A DNA stretch of 29,841 nt from a virus: positions 1 to 29,841 of IMG/VR virus record IMGVR_UViG_3300021347_000021; one strand, 5' to 3'. The notes beneath the pieces were generated by a model, which saw nothing but the letters and a program-made list of their open reading frames with translations, was not told the DNA's origin and did not search any database. Positions within the stretch are counted from its first letter, which is position 1. Every line of letters starts with the position of its first letter. Positions 29,021 through 29,841 of the stretch are shown piece by piece. The position numbers were made by a program, and so were the translations under genes.

Positions 29021-29371
29021 ATGCAGATAATTACTAAAAGTGGAACAAGATTAATTAATTTTATGCCAAGAGAAACTATTGATAGCGGTAAAGTGTACGA
29101 ATTAAAAATAAAAAGCGAAGAACAGAATAAAATCATTTTAACTGATTCTAATGCATTATTTAATTCAGTTAAGTATTATTACACTTATAGCACAACTGAA
29201 GCTCTTACAGAGGCTAATTTCTACATTATAGAGATTAACAACACTACAGATGGAACTTTAATATTTAAAGATAAACTGTTTTGTACAAATCAAGATTTAT
29301 CAACTTTTGAAATTAGCAAAAATGTTTATATTGAAAAGTCAACAGGAAATAATGAATACATCTACGCATAA
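29021..29371 (+). CDS. Small beta-rich virion-region protein, unknown
   Basis: The protein has 116 residues and reads as beta-rich: MQIITKSGTRLINFMPRETI, SGKVYELKIKSEEQNKIILT, KYYYTYSTTEALTEANFYII, LIFKDKLFCTNQDLSTFEIS. I recall related proteins (F.PRE, YxLxIxSE, KDKxFCTNQ) in other Flavobacteriia phages at the same place between tail and portal genes. It has no known function. It lies behind a strong terminator and an A8 leader and is coupled to the portal gene as TAATG, so it starts the portal operon. A head decoration or neck role is possible. Confidence 0.65.
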   Translation: MQIITKSGTRLINFMPRETIDSGKVYELKIKSEEQNKIILTDSNALFNSVKYYYTYSTTEALTEANFYIIEINNTTDGTLIFKDKLFCTNQDLSTFEISKNVYIEKSTGNNEYIYA

Positions 29372-29841
29372 TGGATAACTTACATTTAATACAATTAAAC
29401 GAATATCAAAGGCCAGTAATCACTGAAGATAAAAACAGAGAGTGGATCGGTATTGGTGAAAATAATGATTACTATCAATGTTTGATAGATGCCTTTATGG
29501 ATTCAACTACTAATAATGCTGTAATTAATGGTATTGTTGATAGAATCTATGGTAAAGGTTTAGATGCTACTGATAGCCATAAAAAACCAGAGGAATACGC
29601 TAATATGAAATCAATCTTGAAAAAGAAAGATTTACGTAGGGTTTGCCAAGATTTAAAGTTATTAGGTGAAGGTGCATTTCAAGTTACATATCAAGGTAAA
29701 AAAATAAAAAGCATTACACATTTTCCAAGAGAAACTTTACGTGCTGAAAAATGCAATGAAGAAGGTGAAATTGAAGCTTATTTTTATAGTGCAGATTGGG
29801 AGAATGTAAACAGAAATACTAAATTAAAAAGATTTCCTGTT
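29371..29841 (+). CDS. Portal protein, N-terminal part (continues at base 1)
   Basis: ATG at 29371 overlaps the stop of the preceding gene as TAATG, which suggests translational coupling. The 157 codons read here contain a NAVINGIVDRIYGKGL stretch and then a KDLRRVCQDLKLLGEGAF stretch. This pattern of a short segment around a stem helix followed by 'cell/gene product processed or fed into a G-x-G/A-F strand' is what I associate with phage portal proteins of the SPP1/HK97 kind in Bacteroidota phages. The gene runs off the window and continues in frame at base 3. Portal is the best assignment because the window otherwise has capsid, protease, terminase and connector genes but no other portal-sized candidate. 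Confidence 0.75.
   Translation, partial: MDNLHLIQLNEYQRPVITEDKNREWIGIGENNDYYQCLIDAFMDSTTNNAVINGIVDRIYGKGLDATDSHKKPEEYANMKSILKKKDLRRVCQDLKLLGEGAFQVTYQGKKIKSITHFPRETLRAEKCNEEGEIEAYFYSADWENVNRNTKLKRFPV
29702..29841. repeat. Terminal direct repeat, right copy
   Basis: This is the partner of bases 1-140, with one mismatch (T at 29715 for A at 14). The difference falls in the third position of an Ile codon and is silent. Confidence 0.95.

Noticed and set aside
1-29841. tRNA, rRNA, CRISPR array, integrase, attachment site or insertion sequence
   Set aside because: Genes fill almost the whole window, the only gaps over 100 bases are 8011-8126 and 28913-29020, and neither holds such an element.

Overview
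The window is one complete tailed-phage genome (siphovirus type) laid out as a linear string. Its last 140 bases (29702-29841) repeat its first 140 with one mismatch, so the unique genome is about 29,701 bp, and the ends join inside the portal gene. Every gene I support is on the + strand. The host is most likely a member of the Bacteroidota, probably the Flavobacteriia. The reasons are the strong AT bias, the absence of Shine-Dalgarno sequences with A-rich leaders instead, a TTTG-N19-TATATTTG promoter, and several proteins typical of phages of that group (DUF3127 single-strand-binding-like protein, DUF6712 connector, XkdF-like protease). No integrase, repressor, tRNA, rRNA, CRISPR array or insertion sequence was seen, so nothing points to lysogeny.

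Layout. (1) 29371-29841 joined to 1-8010: portal, head-tail connector, two LamG-domain adhesion proteins, then a lysis cassette (membrane/coiled-coil protein, amidase endolysin, two-helix holin-like protein, and a lipoprotein with a C-terminal membrane helix that looks like a unimolecular spanin) and a metallophosphoesterase. (2) 8011-8126: the main intergenic gap, with three CCCCT repeats and a Flavobacterium-type promoter. (3) 8127-15081: early and replication genes, many of them tiny, including a ribbon-helix-helix protein, a RecE/Cas4-like nuclease, a DUF3127 protein with an SSB-like acidic tail, a TET-associated-type glycosyltransferase, a replisome-organizer-like protein and a RecA/DnaB-fold ATPase. 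(4) 15085-17935: Holliday-junction-resolvase-like nuclease, sigma-factor-like protein, and small and large terminase. (5) 17990-25374: tail assembly chaperone pair joined by a frameshift signal, tail terminator and neck candidates, two large tail or baseplate proteins, and tape measure. (6) 25386-29371: prohead protease, scaffold-like acidic protein, major capsid, major tail protein, and a small protein before the portal.

The most interesting signals are: two homopolymer frameshift sites (T9 in the tail chaperone, A10 in the protease, the second joining the protease to a separate conserved domain); a start-associated sequence TAAACTATG repeated at early-gene starts; a 34-nt leader repeated upstream of two widely separated late genes; a lone glycosyltransferase of the type linked to DNA base hypermodification; and strong hairpin terminators after the major capsid and major tail genes.

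Functions were assigned by reading motifs and by recall of families, without database searches. Ten of the listed small genes are shorter than about 55 codons and were found by reading gene junctions.
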